From: Actinomycetes bacterium
GTDB lineage: Bacteria; Actinomycetota; Thermoleophilia; RBG-16-64-13
Assembly: GCA_024637095.1 (NCBI GenBank)
Contig: JAGXFV010000009.1
Location: forward strand, 39,786 to 103,785
DNA length: 64,000 bases
Direction: 5' to 3'
In this document: one piece after another, positions 24,276 through 32,806 of the stretch
Layout: every line of letters starts with the position of its first letter
How positions within the stretch are numbered: the stretch's first letter is position 1
Position numbers and translations under genes: made by a program
Notes under the pieces: generated by a model
Database searches by the model: none
Told to the model about the DNA's origin: nothing
The model's input: only the letters and a program-made list of their open reading frames with translations

Positions 24276-26000
24276 ATGGGGGTTTTCGGCTTCGAAATCC
24301 CCTTCGATTTCTTCATCCGCGTCCTGTCGGAGTGGGGCTACCTGATCGTGTTCACACTTGCCTTCCTGGAGACCTCGGCTTTCATCGGCCTGCTGGTTCC
24401 GGGCGAGACGACGGTACTGCTGGCCGGGGCGGCCGCCGCTGAGGGTTACCTGGACCCTTGGACGCTAGGCGGGGTCGTGATATCGGCGGCGATTCTGGGC
24501 GATACCGCGGGTTACCTGCTGGGTCGTCACTTTGGCCGCGATTTCCTGCTGCGGCACCAGCGGTTGTTCCGCCTGAGCCGCGAGCGACTCGAACAGGCCG
24601 ACCGCTACTTCGCGCGCCACGGGGGTAAGACCATCTTCGTGGGCCGGTGGGTGGGATTCCTGCGCTCTCTCGCCCCCTTCCTGGCCGGCTCTTCTCACAT
24701 GCCCTACCCTCGGTTTCTCGTGTATGACGTGCTTGGGGCCGCCAGCTGGGGAGCTGTTCTGACCCTGCTCGGCTACCTCGCCGGTCGGAGCTATCGCTTG
24801 GTGGAGCAATGGCTGGGGCGGATCAGTCTCTTTCTGGTCCTCTTCGTTCTCGCAGCCGGCCTCTTTTGGCTGCTCGGCCGCTACCTCTGGCGGCGCCGCG
24901 AGCTGCTGGGTGCACTGGCGGGCTCGGTCACCGACGGGGCTCTGGGCCACTCCGTGAGCCGGCGCACATACTCGAGATTCGGGCCGCAGATCGACTGGGT
25001 TCTTCGCCGCTTCTCGCCGCGGGAGGCGTACGGTCTCACCCTCACCCTGGGCCTCGCCGCAGCCGCACTTCTTGCCTGGAGCTTCAGTGTACTGACCGAT
25101 GCCGTGCTCAGCCGCGGTCCCTTTGACATCCCCGACAGAAGGGTGGCCACCCTGCTTCATGAGCACGCCGTTCCCGAGCTCACCTCGGTGATGACCGTGC
25201 TGACCCAACTGGGGAGCGGCTGGCTGTTGATCCCGGTCTCGGTCGTCCTGGGCCTCGTGCTGATCTATCGCGGGCGGCGCTATGAGGCGCTCATCCTCTT
25301 GACCACAGCACCGGGCGCCGCTCTCATCGCCCAAGGAATCAAACTGATAATTCACCGGGAACGTCCCGACTTCATCGAGCCTCTGGTGTCGGCCGAGGGT
25401 TACGCATTTCCCAGCGGTCACGCCACCAATGCCATGGCCTTCTATCTGGTGTTGGCCATCCTGCTCTCCGGCTGGGTGACCCGCTGGGAAACCCGGGTCT
25501 ACGTGCTGCTCGGGGCGCTTGCCGCGACACTGCTGGTGGGCTTCAGCCGGCTCTATCTCGGAGTCCACTTCATCAGCGACGTGCTCGCGGGCTACGTCGT
25601 GGGGGCACTCTGGGCAACGCTCGCCATCACGGCCGCTACCGTGCTCGAGCGGGCTCGGGGGGGAGGCGGGGAGGATGAGCAATACCCCCAAGGGCATGTT
25701 ACGATGGCGCCGCCTACCCGCTCCGCCGAAGCCGGGCAAGAGACCGCGAACACGACTGACAGAGAGGGAAATGTCTTGGCCGAGAGACGCGATCCTCAGC
25801 AGATGAGCGAGTCCGAGCTCCAGGAAGAGCTCTCGAGTCTCGAGGAAGAGCTGGAGGAGTTGGCGCACGAGCGGCAACTTACTCTGGGCGGCACGGGTGT
25901 GCACATCGGTGGCAAGGAGGTTGAGCGGCTGCGCTCCGAATTCGAACGCGAAGAGCGCCGGGTGCTCAGCCGGATCGAGGAGCTCCGCGGCGCACTGTAG
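24276..26000 (+). CDS. DedA-PAP2 fusion membrane protein with coiled C-terminal tail
   Basis: A 574-residue protein with three parts. Residues 1-200 are a DedA/SNARE-associated domain (FIGLLVPGETTVLLAGA, GRWVGFLRSLAPFLAGSS). Residues 240-465 are a PAP2 lipid phosphatase with KLIIHRERP, PSGHATNAM and SRLYLGVHFISDVLAG, the three catalytic motifs. Residues 500-574 are a Glu-rich helical tail. It may move and dephosphorylate undecaprenyl or other lipid phosphates. A possible second start inside the frame, TTG near 25776 after AGAGGGA, could produce the tail as a separate 72-residue protein; no stop separates it from the fusion. Confidence 0.82.
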   Translation: MGVFGFEIPFDFFIRVLSEWGYLIVFTLAFLETSAFIGLLVPGETTVLLAGAAAAEGYLDPWTLGGVVISAAILGDTAGYLLGRHFGRDFLLRHQRLFRLSRERLEQADRYFARHGGKTIFVGRWVGFLRSLAPFLAGSSHMPYPRFLVYDVLGAASWGAVLTLLGYLAGRSYRLVEQWLGRISLFLVLFVLAAGLFWLLGRYLWRRRELLGALAGSVTDGALGHSVSRRTYSRFGPQIDWVLRRFSPREAYGLTLTLGLAAAALLAWSFSVLTDAVLSRGPFDIPDRRVATLLHEHAVPELTSVMTVLTQLGSGWLLIPVSVVLGLVLIYRGRRYEALILLTTAPGAALIAQGIKLIIHRERPDFIEPLVSAEGYAFPSGHATNAMAFYLVLAILLSGWVTRWETRVYVLLGALAATLLVGFSRLYLGVHFISDVLAGYVVGALWATLAITAATVLERARGGGGEDEQYPQGHVTMAPPTRSAEAGQETANTTDREGNVLAERRDPQQMSESELQEELSSLEEELEELAHERQLTLGGTGVHIGGKEVERLRSEFEREERRVLSRIEELRGAL

Positions 26001-26501
26001 CTAGCGCCGCCGCGCCTCGACGCCCAGCCGGGCGAGTTCCTCGAGCACCACTTCGGCGATTACCGGCAGCCGCGCCTCGATGGCGGAGGTGACGCCTACT
26101 CGGGGCGTGCTGATGTCCTGGGGCTCCACTCCCACCACCACCATGCGCGCCTCATAGCCCAACAGCTGCGCGTACTGCCAGGCGTCCACGATGCTGATGT
26201 TGTGCGCCGAAACTCTCAACTCGGCGCCCAGCGGGAGCTCCTCCGGGGTAAAGCGGTACACGTCTCCCGGGGTGCCTCCGCCGCGGACTGTGTCCACGAC
26301 CACGATATCCTCGAACTCACGGAAGTGACCGACCATCCCCAGACCGGGCGTTCCCACGTCACGAAGGTATACCTGTTCGGGGAATTCCCACCTATCGAGC
26401 AAGAACTCCACCGTCGCCGGCCCAACGCCCTCGTCGGAGAGCAGGAGGTTCCCGACACCCAAGACCGCGATGTGGGGGGAAGCCGAAGCCCCGGCGCTCA
26501 C
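26001..26501 (-). CDS. Hydrogenase maturation protease family protein
   Basis: A 166-residue protein with IAVLGVGNLLLSDEGVGPATVEFL, the family's start, including the acidic metal-binding residue, then VVVDTVRGGGTPGDVY with the second acidic residue and SAHNISIVDAW with a histidine. These proteases trim the C-terminus of NiFe-hydrogenase large subunits after nickel insertion. No hydrogenase gene lies in this window, so its substrate is elsewhere or it acts on another protein. The GTG start at 26501 lies about 60 bases after tatC on the same strand, so they may be cotranscribed. Its stop abuts the convergent DedA-PAP2 gene. Confidence 0.85.
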   Translation of the reverse strand: MSAGASASPHIAVLGVGNLLLSDEGVGPATVEFLLDRWEFPEQVYLRDVGTPGLGMVGHFREFEDIVVVDTVRGGGTPGDVYRFTPEELPLGAELRVSAHNISIVDAWQYAQLLGYEARMVVVGVEPQDISTPRVGVTSAIEARLPVIAEVVLEELARLGVEARRR

Positions 26502-26564
26502 GGCCGCGCCCGCCTCTGTCCCGTCGGTCTCACCGGCGGCGCGGGCCGATTCGCCACCTAGGAC

Positions 26565-27365
26565 TCAAGAGTTTGTCCCGCGCTCCCGCGCCTTGCGCTC
26601 CCGGCGCAGGCGGCGGCGGTCCATCCCGCGGATCAGCAGGATTCCGAGTTCGTAGAGTGCGTAGAGCGGCGCCATCATCAGCAGCATGCTGAAAGGATCG
26701 CCCCCCGGGGTCAGGAGCATGCCCAGAATGGCGATGCCGAAGAGGGCGTACTTGCGGATGCGGCCCAGGATGACCGAGTTGACGAGGCCGGCCGAAGACA
26801 GCAGCAGCATCAGCGCGGGCATCTCGAAAACCACGCCAAAGGCCAGCAGAAACATGGTCACGAAGCTGATGTACTCGCTCGCCCGCAGTTGCTGTTGAAA
26901 GATGTCGCCGCCGTAGCCAACCAAGAAGGTCAGGGCGACCGGCAACACCACGAAGTAGCCGAAGGCGACTCCGGCCAAGAAGAGAATGGTGGTGAAGAGC
27001 GCGTACGGCACGATCGACTTGCGCTCTTTCTCGTAGAGGGCGGGCATCAGGAAGGCCCAGAACTGCCAGGCAAGGATTGGTAGCGAGAGCAGGAAGCCCG
27101 CCACGATCGAGGTCTTGAAGGCGGTCATAAAGGGCTCTGAGGGGCTGAGGGTGACCAGATCCGCTTCGACCGGTGCCCGGTTCAACGGCTGCTTGACGAT
27201 CTCGAAGACCGTTTCCTGAAAGACGAAGGCGAGGATCACGCCGATCACCAGAGCGGCGAGCGCGACGATCAAACGCTTGCGAAGCTCGGTCAGATGCTCG
27301 ATCACGCTCATGCGTTGCTCTTCGGCCTGCACCAGTCCTCCGGTTTGGGTCTGGAAGTGGATCAC
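26565..27365 (-). CDS. tatC: Sec-independent translocase subunit TatC
   Basis: A 266-residue protein with six hydrophobic segments and the conserved TatC motifs: HLTELRKRLIVALAAL at the N-terminus, LPILAWQFWAFLMPALYEKERK after the first loop, and FGVVFEMPALMLLL. TatC recognises twin-arginine signal peptides and forms the translocase with TatA/B, which are not in this window. It would export folded cofactor proteins. The start is ATG at 27365; an internal ATG 18 codons on is also possible. It diverges from nuoA with 244 bases between. Confidence 0.93.
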   Translation of the reverse strand: MIHFQTQTGGLVQAEEQRMSVIEHLTELRKRLIVALAALVIGVILAFVFQETVFEIVKQPLNRAPVEADLVTLSPSEPFMTAFKTSIVAGFLLSLPILAWQFWAFLMPALYEKERKSIVPYALFTTILFLAGVAFGYFVVLPVALTFLVGYGGDIFQQQLRASEYISFVTMFLLAFGVVFEMPALMLLLSSAGLVNSVILGRIRKYALFGIAILGMLLTPGGDPFSMLLMMAPLYALYELGILLIRGMDRRRLRRERKARERGTNS

Positions 27366-27523
27366 GGGCGGTCCCAGCGTCGCAGGTTAGTATAAGCCAG
27401 GCGGCACCACCATGCCCCCAGGAACGGGTTTACGGCCGGCGCGGTTTTCTTCAGACGGTCCTCTTCCACGACAAAAGGCGCGAATAGCAGGATAAAGGGC
27501 CGTTTTCGAGCATGTGAAGTCTG

Positions 27524-27552
27524 TTGCATCCTCGGAAGCGGTTTGCTATTGT
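27524..27552 (+). promoter_or_regulatory. Probable promoter of the nuo operon
   Basis: TTGCAT (27524-27529) and TATTGT (27547-27552) are separated by 17 bases, a good housekeeping-type spacing. It lies 58 bases before the nuoA ATG and is the only promoter-like pair I see close upstream of the 11-gene operon. Confidence 0.5.
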
Positions 27553-27560
27553 GACGCGTC

Positions 27561-27574
27561 GTGAGACCGCTCAC
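27561..27574. promoter_or_regulatory. Inverted repeat downstream of the nuo promoter, possible operator
   Basis: GTGAG-ACCG-CTCAC is a perfect 5-bp inverted repeat at 27561-27574, directly at or after the predicted transcription start and about 36 bases before nuoA. It could be a regulator-binding site or a small hairpin in the leader. No cognate regulator is identified. Confidence 0.35.
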
Positions 27575-27609
27575 AACAAACCCCAGCACCTGATCACGTA
27601 GGGGGATCA

Positions 27610-27978
27610 ATGGTAAATCCAACCGTCGATCTACTGATTCAGTTCGGGCTCATGGCGTTCATAGGGGCGGCGGTGGCGTTTGCGCTCATCACCATGTCCC
27701 ACATGATGTCGCCCACGAGCAAGAACCCGAACAAGGCCATTTCGTATGAGTGCGGAGTCCTGCCTTGCGCCGAAGCCCGGGTGCCGTACAACGTCCACTT
27801 CTACCTGGTGGCCGTTCTCTTCGTGCTCTTTGACCTCGAGGCCGTCTTCCTCTATCCGTGGGCCGTGGCCTACCGGACCCTGGGAGTGGTGGGCCTGGTC
27901 GAGATGTTCATCTTCATCGGCATTCTCCTGGTCGGATATTTCTACGCCTGGAAGAAGGGAGTCCTCGATTGGGAATGA
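27610..27978 (+). CDS. nuoA: NADH-quinone oxidoreductase subunit A
   Basis: A 122-residue protein with three transmembrane segments and the family motif YECGVLP, then [13 protein letters not shown]. It is a membrane-arm subunit of complex I near the quinone site. First gene of the nuoABCDHIJKLMN cluster; its stop overlaps the nuoB start (ATGA). The ATG follows TAGGGGGATC. Confidence 0.95.
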   Translation: MVNPTVDLLIQFGLMAFIGAAVAFALITMSHMMSPTSKNPNKAISYECGVLPCAEARVPYNVHFYLVAVLFVLFDLEAVFLYPWAVAYRTLGVVGLVEMFIFIGILLVGYFYAWKKGVLDWE

Positions 27979-28589
27979 CAAGCCCCCAGGACCCGCGACA
28001 TCCCCACATCAACGGCGAAATGGTCCGGGAGGCCTCCGAACGGGAGGTGCGGATGCTTGCCGAAGGCAACGTGGATCGGCCGGAGGAGCATGTTCCCGGC
28101 GTCGCCATTCCCGCTCAACTCGAGAAACTGCTCGGCTTTGGCCGCAGCTTTTCCTGGTGGCCTCTGCTTTTCGGCCTTGCCTGTTGCGCCATTGAGATGA
28201 TGGCCACCGCGGGCCCGCGTTATGACATGTCCCGCTTCGGCATGGAGGCGATGCGCGCCTCACCCCGGCAGGCGGACGGCATGATCGTGGCCGGATGGTG
28301 CTCGATCAAGATGGCCCCCCGCGTGGTTCGTCTCTACGAGCAGATCCCCGACCCCAAGTGGGTGCTGGCGATGGGGTCCTGCGCCATCTCCGGCAATGTC
28401 TGGGACACCTACAACGTGGTTCAAGGCATCGACAGCCTGATCCCCGTCGATGTCTACGTTCCCGGCTGCCCCCCGCGCCCCGAGGCTCTCTGGCAGGGCC
28501 TGGAGATGCTGCGCGACAAGGTCAAGCAGAGCGACCACGCCTACGACAGAGTACGGGTCATCCCCGCCCGCGCCGCCATCGGTGAGTAG
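27975..28589 (+). CDS. nuoB: NADH-quinone oxidoreductase subunit B
   Basis: A 204-residue protein carrying the N2 cluster ligands: [15 protein letters not shown] and VPGCPPRPE. Residues 1-50 are a longer hydrophilic N-terminus than usual. NuoB passes electrons from the peripheral arm to menaquinone. ATG at 27975 overlaps nuoA. Open frame upstream of this ATG is only an overlap with nuoA and has no family similarity. Confidence 0.94.
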   Translation: MTSPQDPRHPHINGEMVREASEREVRMLAEGNVDRPEEHVPGVAIPAQLEKLLGFGRSFSWWPLLFGLACCAIEMMATAGPRYDMSRFGMEAMRASPRQADGMIVAGWCSIKMAPRVVRLYEQIPDPKWVLAMGSCAISGNVWDTYNVVQGIDSLIPVDVYVPGCPPRPEALWQGLEMLRDKVKQSDHAYDRVRVIPARAAIGE

Positions 28590-28626
28590 CGCGTTGGGCG
28601 AGGAAGGCTCGTTGGAGAGGGGAGGC

Positions 28627-29151
28627 ATGGATTCCACAGTTGAGCAGATAAGCGATGCGCTCAAGTCCGTCTTCGGCAAGCTCGAGGAGAAGTTCGGCGC
28701 CCGATTGCTGGGCAGCAGCGTCTTCCGCGGGGAATTGACCTTTCTGGTAGCCCCGGAGGATTTGGTCGAGGTGGCCACCTATTGCAAGGCACCGGAGGGC
28801 CTGGGTTTCGACCGGCTGGAGTTCCTGACCGGCAACCACTACCCGGAGCGGATCGAGCAGCCATTCGAGGTCGCCGTCCAACTGACCTCGATGGCCACCA
28901 ACGATCGGCTCCGTCTCAAGGTACCGCTCAAAGAGGGCCAGAAGATGCCGACCCTGAGCTCCCTATGGCCTGCGGCCAACTGGTGCGAGCGCGAGACCTG
29001 GGAGATGTACGGGATCGAGTTCGAAGGGCATCCAAACCTCATTCGCCTCCTGACGGACGCGGATTTTGAGGGTCACCCGTTGCGCAAGGACTTCCCGGTG
29101 CGGGGTCTGGTGGGCGGACGGATCAGAACCGACCTGAAAGGAAAGATCTGA
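28627..29151 (+). CDS. nuoC: NADH-quinone oxidoreductase subunit C
   Basis: A 174-residue peripheral-arm subunit. The family signature ANWCERETWEMYGIEFEGHP is present, followed by RLLTDADFEGHPLRKDFP. It has no cofactor and supports NuoD. The ATG at 28627 follows GGAGAGGGGAGGC. The stop overlaps the nuoD ATG (TGATG). Separate nuoC and nuoD genes are normal outside the nuoCD fusions of enterics. Confidence 0.93.
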   Translation: MDSTVEQISDALKSVFGKLEEKFGARLLGSSVFRGELTFLVAPEDLVEVATYCKAPEGLGFDRLEFLTGNHYPERIEQPFEVAVQLTSMATNDRLRLKVPLKEGQKMPTLSSLWPAANWCERETWEMYGIEFEGHPNLIRLLTDADFEGHPLRKDFPVRGLVGGRIRTDLKGKI

Positions 29152-30422
29152 TGGCCGGCCACGAGTCGCATCCCACGGCCCCTCCCAAGCCGCGGGCAAC
29201 GCCGGAGGAGATGCGCGAGCGCAAAAGGCTTTCGCGCCAGCGGGTCTCCGACGACAGCGAGTTCATCACCGTGTCGATGGGCCCTCAGCACCCCTCGACG
29301 CACGGGGTGTATCAGGCGGTCGTCGACCTCGACGGCGAAATCGTGGTCAACACGAGGCCCAACATCGGCAACCTGCACCGCGGGGTGGAGAAACTCGCCG
29401 AGGTCAAGAGCTACCATCGCTTCCTGCCGCTGACCGACCGGCTGGACTACATCTCCTCCTTCGCCATGAACCACGCGTACGCCGAGGCCGTGGAGAAGCT
29501 GATGGACATCGAGGTCCCTCGGCGGGCGCGCTACATAAGGACCATCGGGGACGAGCTCTGCCGTCTGTCCAACCACCTTCTCTGGTTGGGCGTTCACGTC
29601 ATGGACTTCGGCGCGCAGACCTTCTTCCTAATCTGCTTCCGCGACCGCGAGTACGTCATGGATCTCTGGGAGATGCTTTGCGGTGCCCGGCTGACCCACA
29701 GCTACGCGCGCATCGGCGGGGTGGCCGCGGACCTGCCCGACGGATGGGTCGAGAAGTGTCGGGCGGCAATGGAGTTCATGCCGCGGCGACTGGCGGAGTA
29801 TCAGCGGCTGGTCGAGAAGAATCGCATCTTCCTCAAGCGTACCGTGGGCATCGGGATCTTCACCCGGGAAGACTGCGTGGCCTGGCGGGTCACCGGGCCC
29901 AGCCTGAGAGCGACGGGCATGGAGCGCGACCTGCGCAAGACCGAGCCCTACGCCGCCTACGATGAAGTGGACTTCGACGTGGCGGTCGAGTACGACGCCG
30001 ACGTCTACTCGCGCTACCTGGTCCGGATGAAGGAGATGTACGAGTCCTGCCGGATCATCCTCCAGTGCCTCGATCAGCTCCCCGAAGGCGACTACATCAA
30101 CCAGGATGCGCCTTCGCAGACCTTTCCCCGCAAGAAGCAGGTCATGCGCGACTCTGCGGCCATGGTCCAAGACTTCATGCAGACCTTCCGCGGACCCAAG
30201 GTGCCGAAAGGCGAGGTGTACAAGGCCATCGAGGTGCCGAAAGGCGAGATGGGCGTCTACATCGTGTCCGACGGCAGTTCCATTCCTCAGCGGCTGCACC
30301 TGGTGACGCCCACCTTCTATCACTGCCAAGCAACGCCCGCGTTATTCGAGGGCGAGATGATCTCCGACGTGGTCGGCATCTTCGGGAGTGTAGACATCGT
30401 ACTGGGGGACAGCGACCGATGA
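29151..30422 (+). CDS. nuoD: NADH-quinone oxidoreductase subunit D
   Basis: A 423-residue 49-kDa-type subunit, related to hydrogenase large subunits but without the Ni ligands. It has SMGPQHPSTHGVYQ near residue 42, IGNLHRGVEKLAE, ELCRLSNHLLWLG and the late GEMGVYIVSDGSS segment. It forms the quinone pocket with NuoB. The first 40 residues are a charged extension. The ATG overlaps nuoC; the stop overlaps nuoH. Confidence 0.95.
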   Translation: MAGHESHPTAPPKPRATPEEMRERKRLSRQRVSDDSEFITVSMGPQHPSTHGVYQAVVDLDGEIVVNTRPNIGNLHRGVEKLAEVKSYHRFLPLTDRLDYISSFAMNHAYAEAVEKLMDIEVPRRARYIRTIGDELCRLSNHLLWLGVHVMDFGAQTFFLICFRDREYVMDLWEMLCGARLTHSYARIGGVAADLPDGWVEKCRAAMEFMPRRLAEYQRLVEKNRIFLKRTVGIGIFTREDCVAWRVTGPSLRATGMERDLRKTEPYAAYDEVDFDVAVEYDADVYSRYLVRMKEMYESCRIILQCLDQLPEGDYINQDAPSQTFPRKKQVMRDSAAMVQDFMQTFRGPKVPKGEVYKAIEVPKGEMGVYIVSDGSSIPQRLHLVTPTFYHCQATPALFEGEMISDVVGIFGSVDIVLGDSDR

Positions 30423-31423
30423 CGGAATTCATCATCCTGATAATCAAGCTGGTCCTCATCATCGCCGTTGCGGTGGGGATGGTTCCCTTCCTGATCTTCT
30501 TCGAGCGCAAGTTCGCCGGGTTCTTTCAGAGCCGCATGGGCCCCACCTACGCCGGTCCCTGGGGCAGTCTGCAGTCGTTCGGCGACATGGCGAAACTCAT
30601 GTCAAAAGAGGACCTGGTTCCCGCCGCGGCGGACGGCCCGGTGTTCCGCATAGCTCCCTACATACTCTTCGTTCCCGCCTTCGTCAGCATGACTCTGATT
30701 CCCTTCGGTCCCATGGACGTGGACATCTTCGGCTACAACGTGGACCTGGTGGTCTCCAGCTTCGACGCCGGGGTCATCATGTTCCTTGCCCTGGGGTCGC
30801 TCGCGGTCTACGGGCCGGTCCTTGGGGGCTGGGCCTCCAACAACAACTGGGCGCTCCTTGGTGCGCTGCGCTCGGGCGCGCAGATGGTCAGCTACGAGAT
30901 CTCCATGGGCCTTGCGGTTGTCGGAGTGATCGTCATGGCCAACACTCTGAACTTCGTCGACATCGTCGACGCTCAGGCCGGCGGTTTTTGGAATTGGTTC
31001 TTCATACCTCAGCTCGTCGGCTTCGTCATCTTCTTCGTAGCCTCGATCGCGGAACTCAACCGGGATCCCTTCAACCTGGCCGAAGCGGAGCAGGAACTCG
31101 TCGCCGGCTACATGACCGAGTACTCGGGCATGCGGTGGGGGATTTTCATGTTCGGCGAGTACGTCAACATGGTGGTGATGTCCGCCGTCATCTCCACGAT
31201 CTTTCTGGGTGGCTGGAGAGCGCCTTTCGAGTTTCTCGACGTTATCCCCGGGTTCATTTGGCTCGTGAGCAAGATGCTCTTCTTCATCTTCCTCTATATG
31301 TGGATACGCTGGACGTTGCCCCGTTACCGCTACAACCAGCTCATGGATATCGGCTGGAAGATCTTCCTGCCGCTGGCGATTGCCAACCTGGCCGTTACGG
31401 CCCTGATCATCTCAGTGGTGTAG
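30419..31423 (+). CDS. nuoH: NADH-quinone oxidoreductase subunit H
   Basis: A 334-residue membrane subunit with about eight hydrophobic segments. It has FERKFAGFFQSRMGPTYAG and the cytoplasmic loop ELNRDPFNLAEAEQELVAGY that lines the quinone channel, and LPRYRYNQLMDIGWK near the end. ATG at 30419 overlaps the nuoD stop (ATGA). NuoH joins the peripheral and membrane arms of complex I. Confidence 0.95.
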   Translation: MTEFIILIIKLVLIIAVAVGMVPFLIFFERKFAGFFQSRMGPTYAGPWGSLQSFGDMAKLMSKEDLVPAAADGPVFRIAPYILFVPAFVSMTLIPFGPMDVDIFGYNVDLVVSSFDAGVIMFLALGSLAVYGPVLGGWASNNNWALLGALRSGAQMVSYEISMGLAVVGVIVMANTLNFVDIVDAQAGGFWNWFFIPQLVGFVIFFVASIAELNRDPFNLAEAEQELVAGYMTEYSGMRWGIFMFGEYVNMVVMSAVISTIFLGGWRAPFEFLDVIPGFIWLVSKMLFFIFLYMWIRWTLPRYRYNQLMDIGWKIFLPLAIANLAVTALIISVV

Positions 31424-31427
31424 CCCT

Positions 31428-31892
31428 ATGGGATTGAAAGACATACTAAAGAGTTCGACCTTCTACGAGATCCTGCAGGGGATGTCGGTGACCGGCTCCT
31501 ACTTTGTGGGGGAGAAGGTCACCGTTGAATACCCCAAGGAGCAGATCCCGCCATTTGAGCGGTTTCGCGGAGTGCAGTGCCTGATCAGCGATCCGGAAAC
31601 CGGCGAGCTCAACTGCGACGCCTGCCACATCTGCGCCACCATCTGCCCCTCCAACTGCATCTTCATCGAGAGCTCTGAGGGGCCGGACGGAGCTAAGCAG
31701 CTCGACTCCTTCGTCATCGATCTGACCCGCTGCATCTTCTGCGGGTTCTGCGAAGAGGCCTGCCCGCGCGCGGCCATCGCGATGACGAGCGCGTTCGAGT
31801 TCTGCACTTACAACAAGAACGACCTGATCCTGACCAAGGATTGGCTCGTGGAGAACCAGAAGAACCTCCACAAAGAGCTAAGAAAGCGCTAG
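31428..31892 (+). CDS. nuoI: NADH-quinone oxidoreductase subunit I
   Basis: A 154-residue ferredoxin-like subunit with two [4Fe-4S] motifs, CDACHICATICPSNC and CIFCGFCEEACPRAA. In complexes lacking NuoEFG it may be the docking point for a soluble donor such as ferredoxin. Four bases separate it from nuoH. A start at the first ATG (31428) fits. Confidence 0.93.
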   Translation: MGLKDILKSSTFYEILQGMSVTGSYFVGEKVTVEYPKEQIPPFERFRGVQCLISDPETGELNCDACHICATICPSNCIFIESSEGPDGAKQLDSFVIDLTRCIFCGFCEEACPRAAIAMTSAFEFCTYNKNDLILTKDWLVENQKNLHKELRKR

Positions 31893-31900
31893 GGGGAGGA

Positions 31901-32491
31901 ATGGTCGAAAAGGTTCTCTTCGTAGTCTTCGCGGCGCTCGCGGTCGGCAGCGGGGTCGGGGTCATCACGCGCTCCAACATCGTGCACGCCCTGATGCTGC
32001 TGATTTTCAGCTTCGTCAACATCGCCGCCATCTACCTGCTGACCAGCGCCTTCTTCATCGCGGTCGTGCAGATATTGGTTTATGCCGGCGCCATTCTGGT
32101 GCTCTTCACCTTCGTGGTGATGTTCCTCAACTTGAGGCAGTACCAGAGCATGGAACAACTCCACCCGACGCAGAAGTGGGTGGCCCTGATCCTGACGCCG
32201 CTGGTGCTGGCCGAGTTCGTGGTGGTCGCGCTGGCCGCCACCTGGACGGCAGTGGGGGGTGCTTACGATCCCGAGACGGTGGCCGCAGGCGGCGGCAACG
32301 TCGCCCTGCTGGGTGAGAGGCTCTTCGCCGACGCCCTGCTCCCCTTCGAGATGGCCTCGCTGATCCTTCTGGTCGGTATGGTTGGCGCTGTCGTCCTGGC
32401 CGCCAAGGAAGGCCACGAGTACATGGACACCCGGGCCTGGTCGGGCACCGACGAAGAACGAACTCCCGAATTCGTGGAACAGGAGGTATAG
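31901..32491 (+). CDS. nuoJ: NADH-quinone oxidoreductase subunit J
   Basis: A 196-residue membrane protein with five hydrophobic segments. SNIVHALMLLIFSFVNIAAIYL and QILVYAGAILVLFTFVVMFL are the typical NuoJ helices. ATG at 31901 follows AGGGGGAGGA; an upstream in-frame ATG at 31841 lies inside nuoI and is rejected. Confidence 0.93.
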   Translation: MVEKVLFVVFAALAVGSGVGVITRSNIVHALMLLIFSFVNIAAIYLLTSAFFIAVVQILVYAGAILVLFTFVVMFLNLRQYQSMEQLHPTQKWVALILTPLVLAEFVVVALAATWTAVGGAYDPETVAAGGGNVALLGERLFADALLPFEMASLILLVGMVGAVVLAAKEGHEYMDTRAWSGTDEERTPEFVEQEV

Positions 32492-32492
32492 C

Positions 32493-32798
32493 GTGGATAT
32501 CCCCATCGAGTGGTATCTCGTTTTGTCCGCGTTCCTTTTCGTCATCGGGGTGGCGGGAGTGCTGACCCGGCGCAACATGTTCATCGTTCTCTTCTCAATC
32601 GAACTGATGATGAATGCGGTCAACGTCAACCTGATCGGCTTTAGCCGCTTCCACGACAACTTCATTGGTCAACACTTCGTTCTCTTCACCATGACGGTGG
32701 CGGCCGCGGAAGCTGCGGTCGGCCTGGCCATCGTGACCTCCCTCTTCCGCAACCGGCAAACCACGATGGTCGACATGTTCGACCTGCTCAAGGGCTAG
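32493..32798 (+). CDS. nuoK: NADH-quinone oxidoreductase subunit K
   Basis: A 101-residue protein with three transmembrane helices. SIELMMNAVNVNLIGF carries the buried Glu of NuoK, followed by MTVAAAEAAVGLAIV with the second. GTG at 32493 lies seven bases after AGGAGG; longer forms would overlap nuoJ extensively. Part of the proton channel of complex I. Confidence 0.93.
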   Translation: MDIPIEWYLVLSAFLFVIGVAGVLTRRNMFIVLFSIELMMNAVNVNLIGFSRFHDNFIGQHFVLFTMTVAAAEAAVGLAIVTSLFRNRQTTMVDMFDLLKG

Positions 32799-32806
32799 GG
32801 GGCGGC

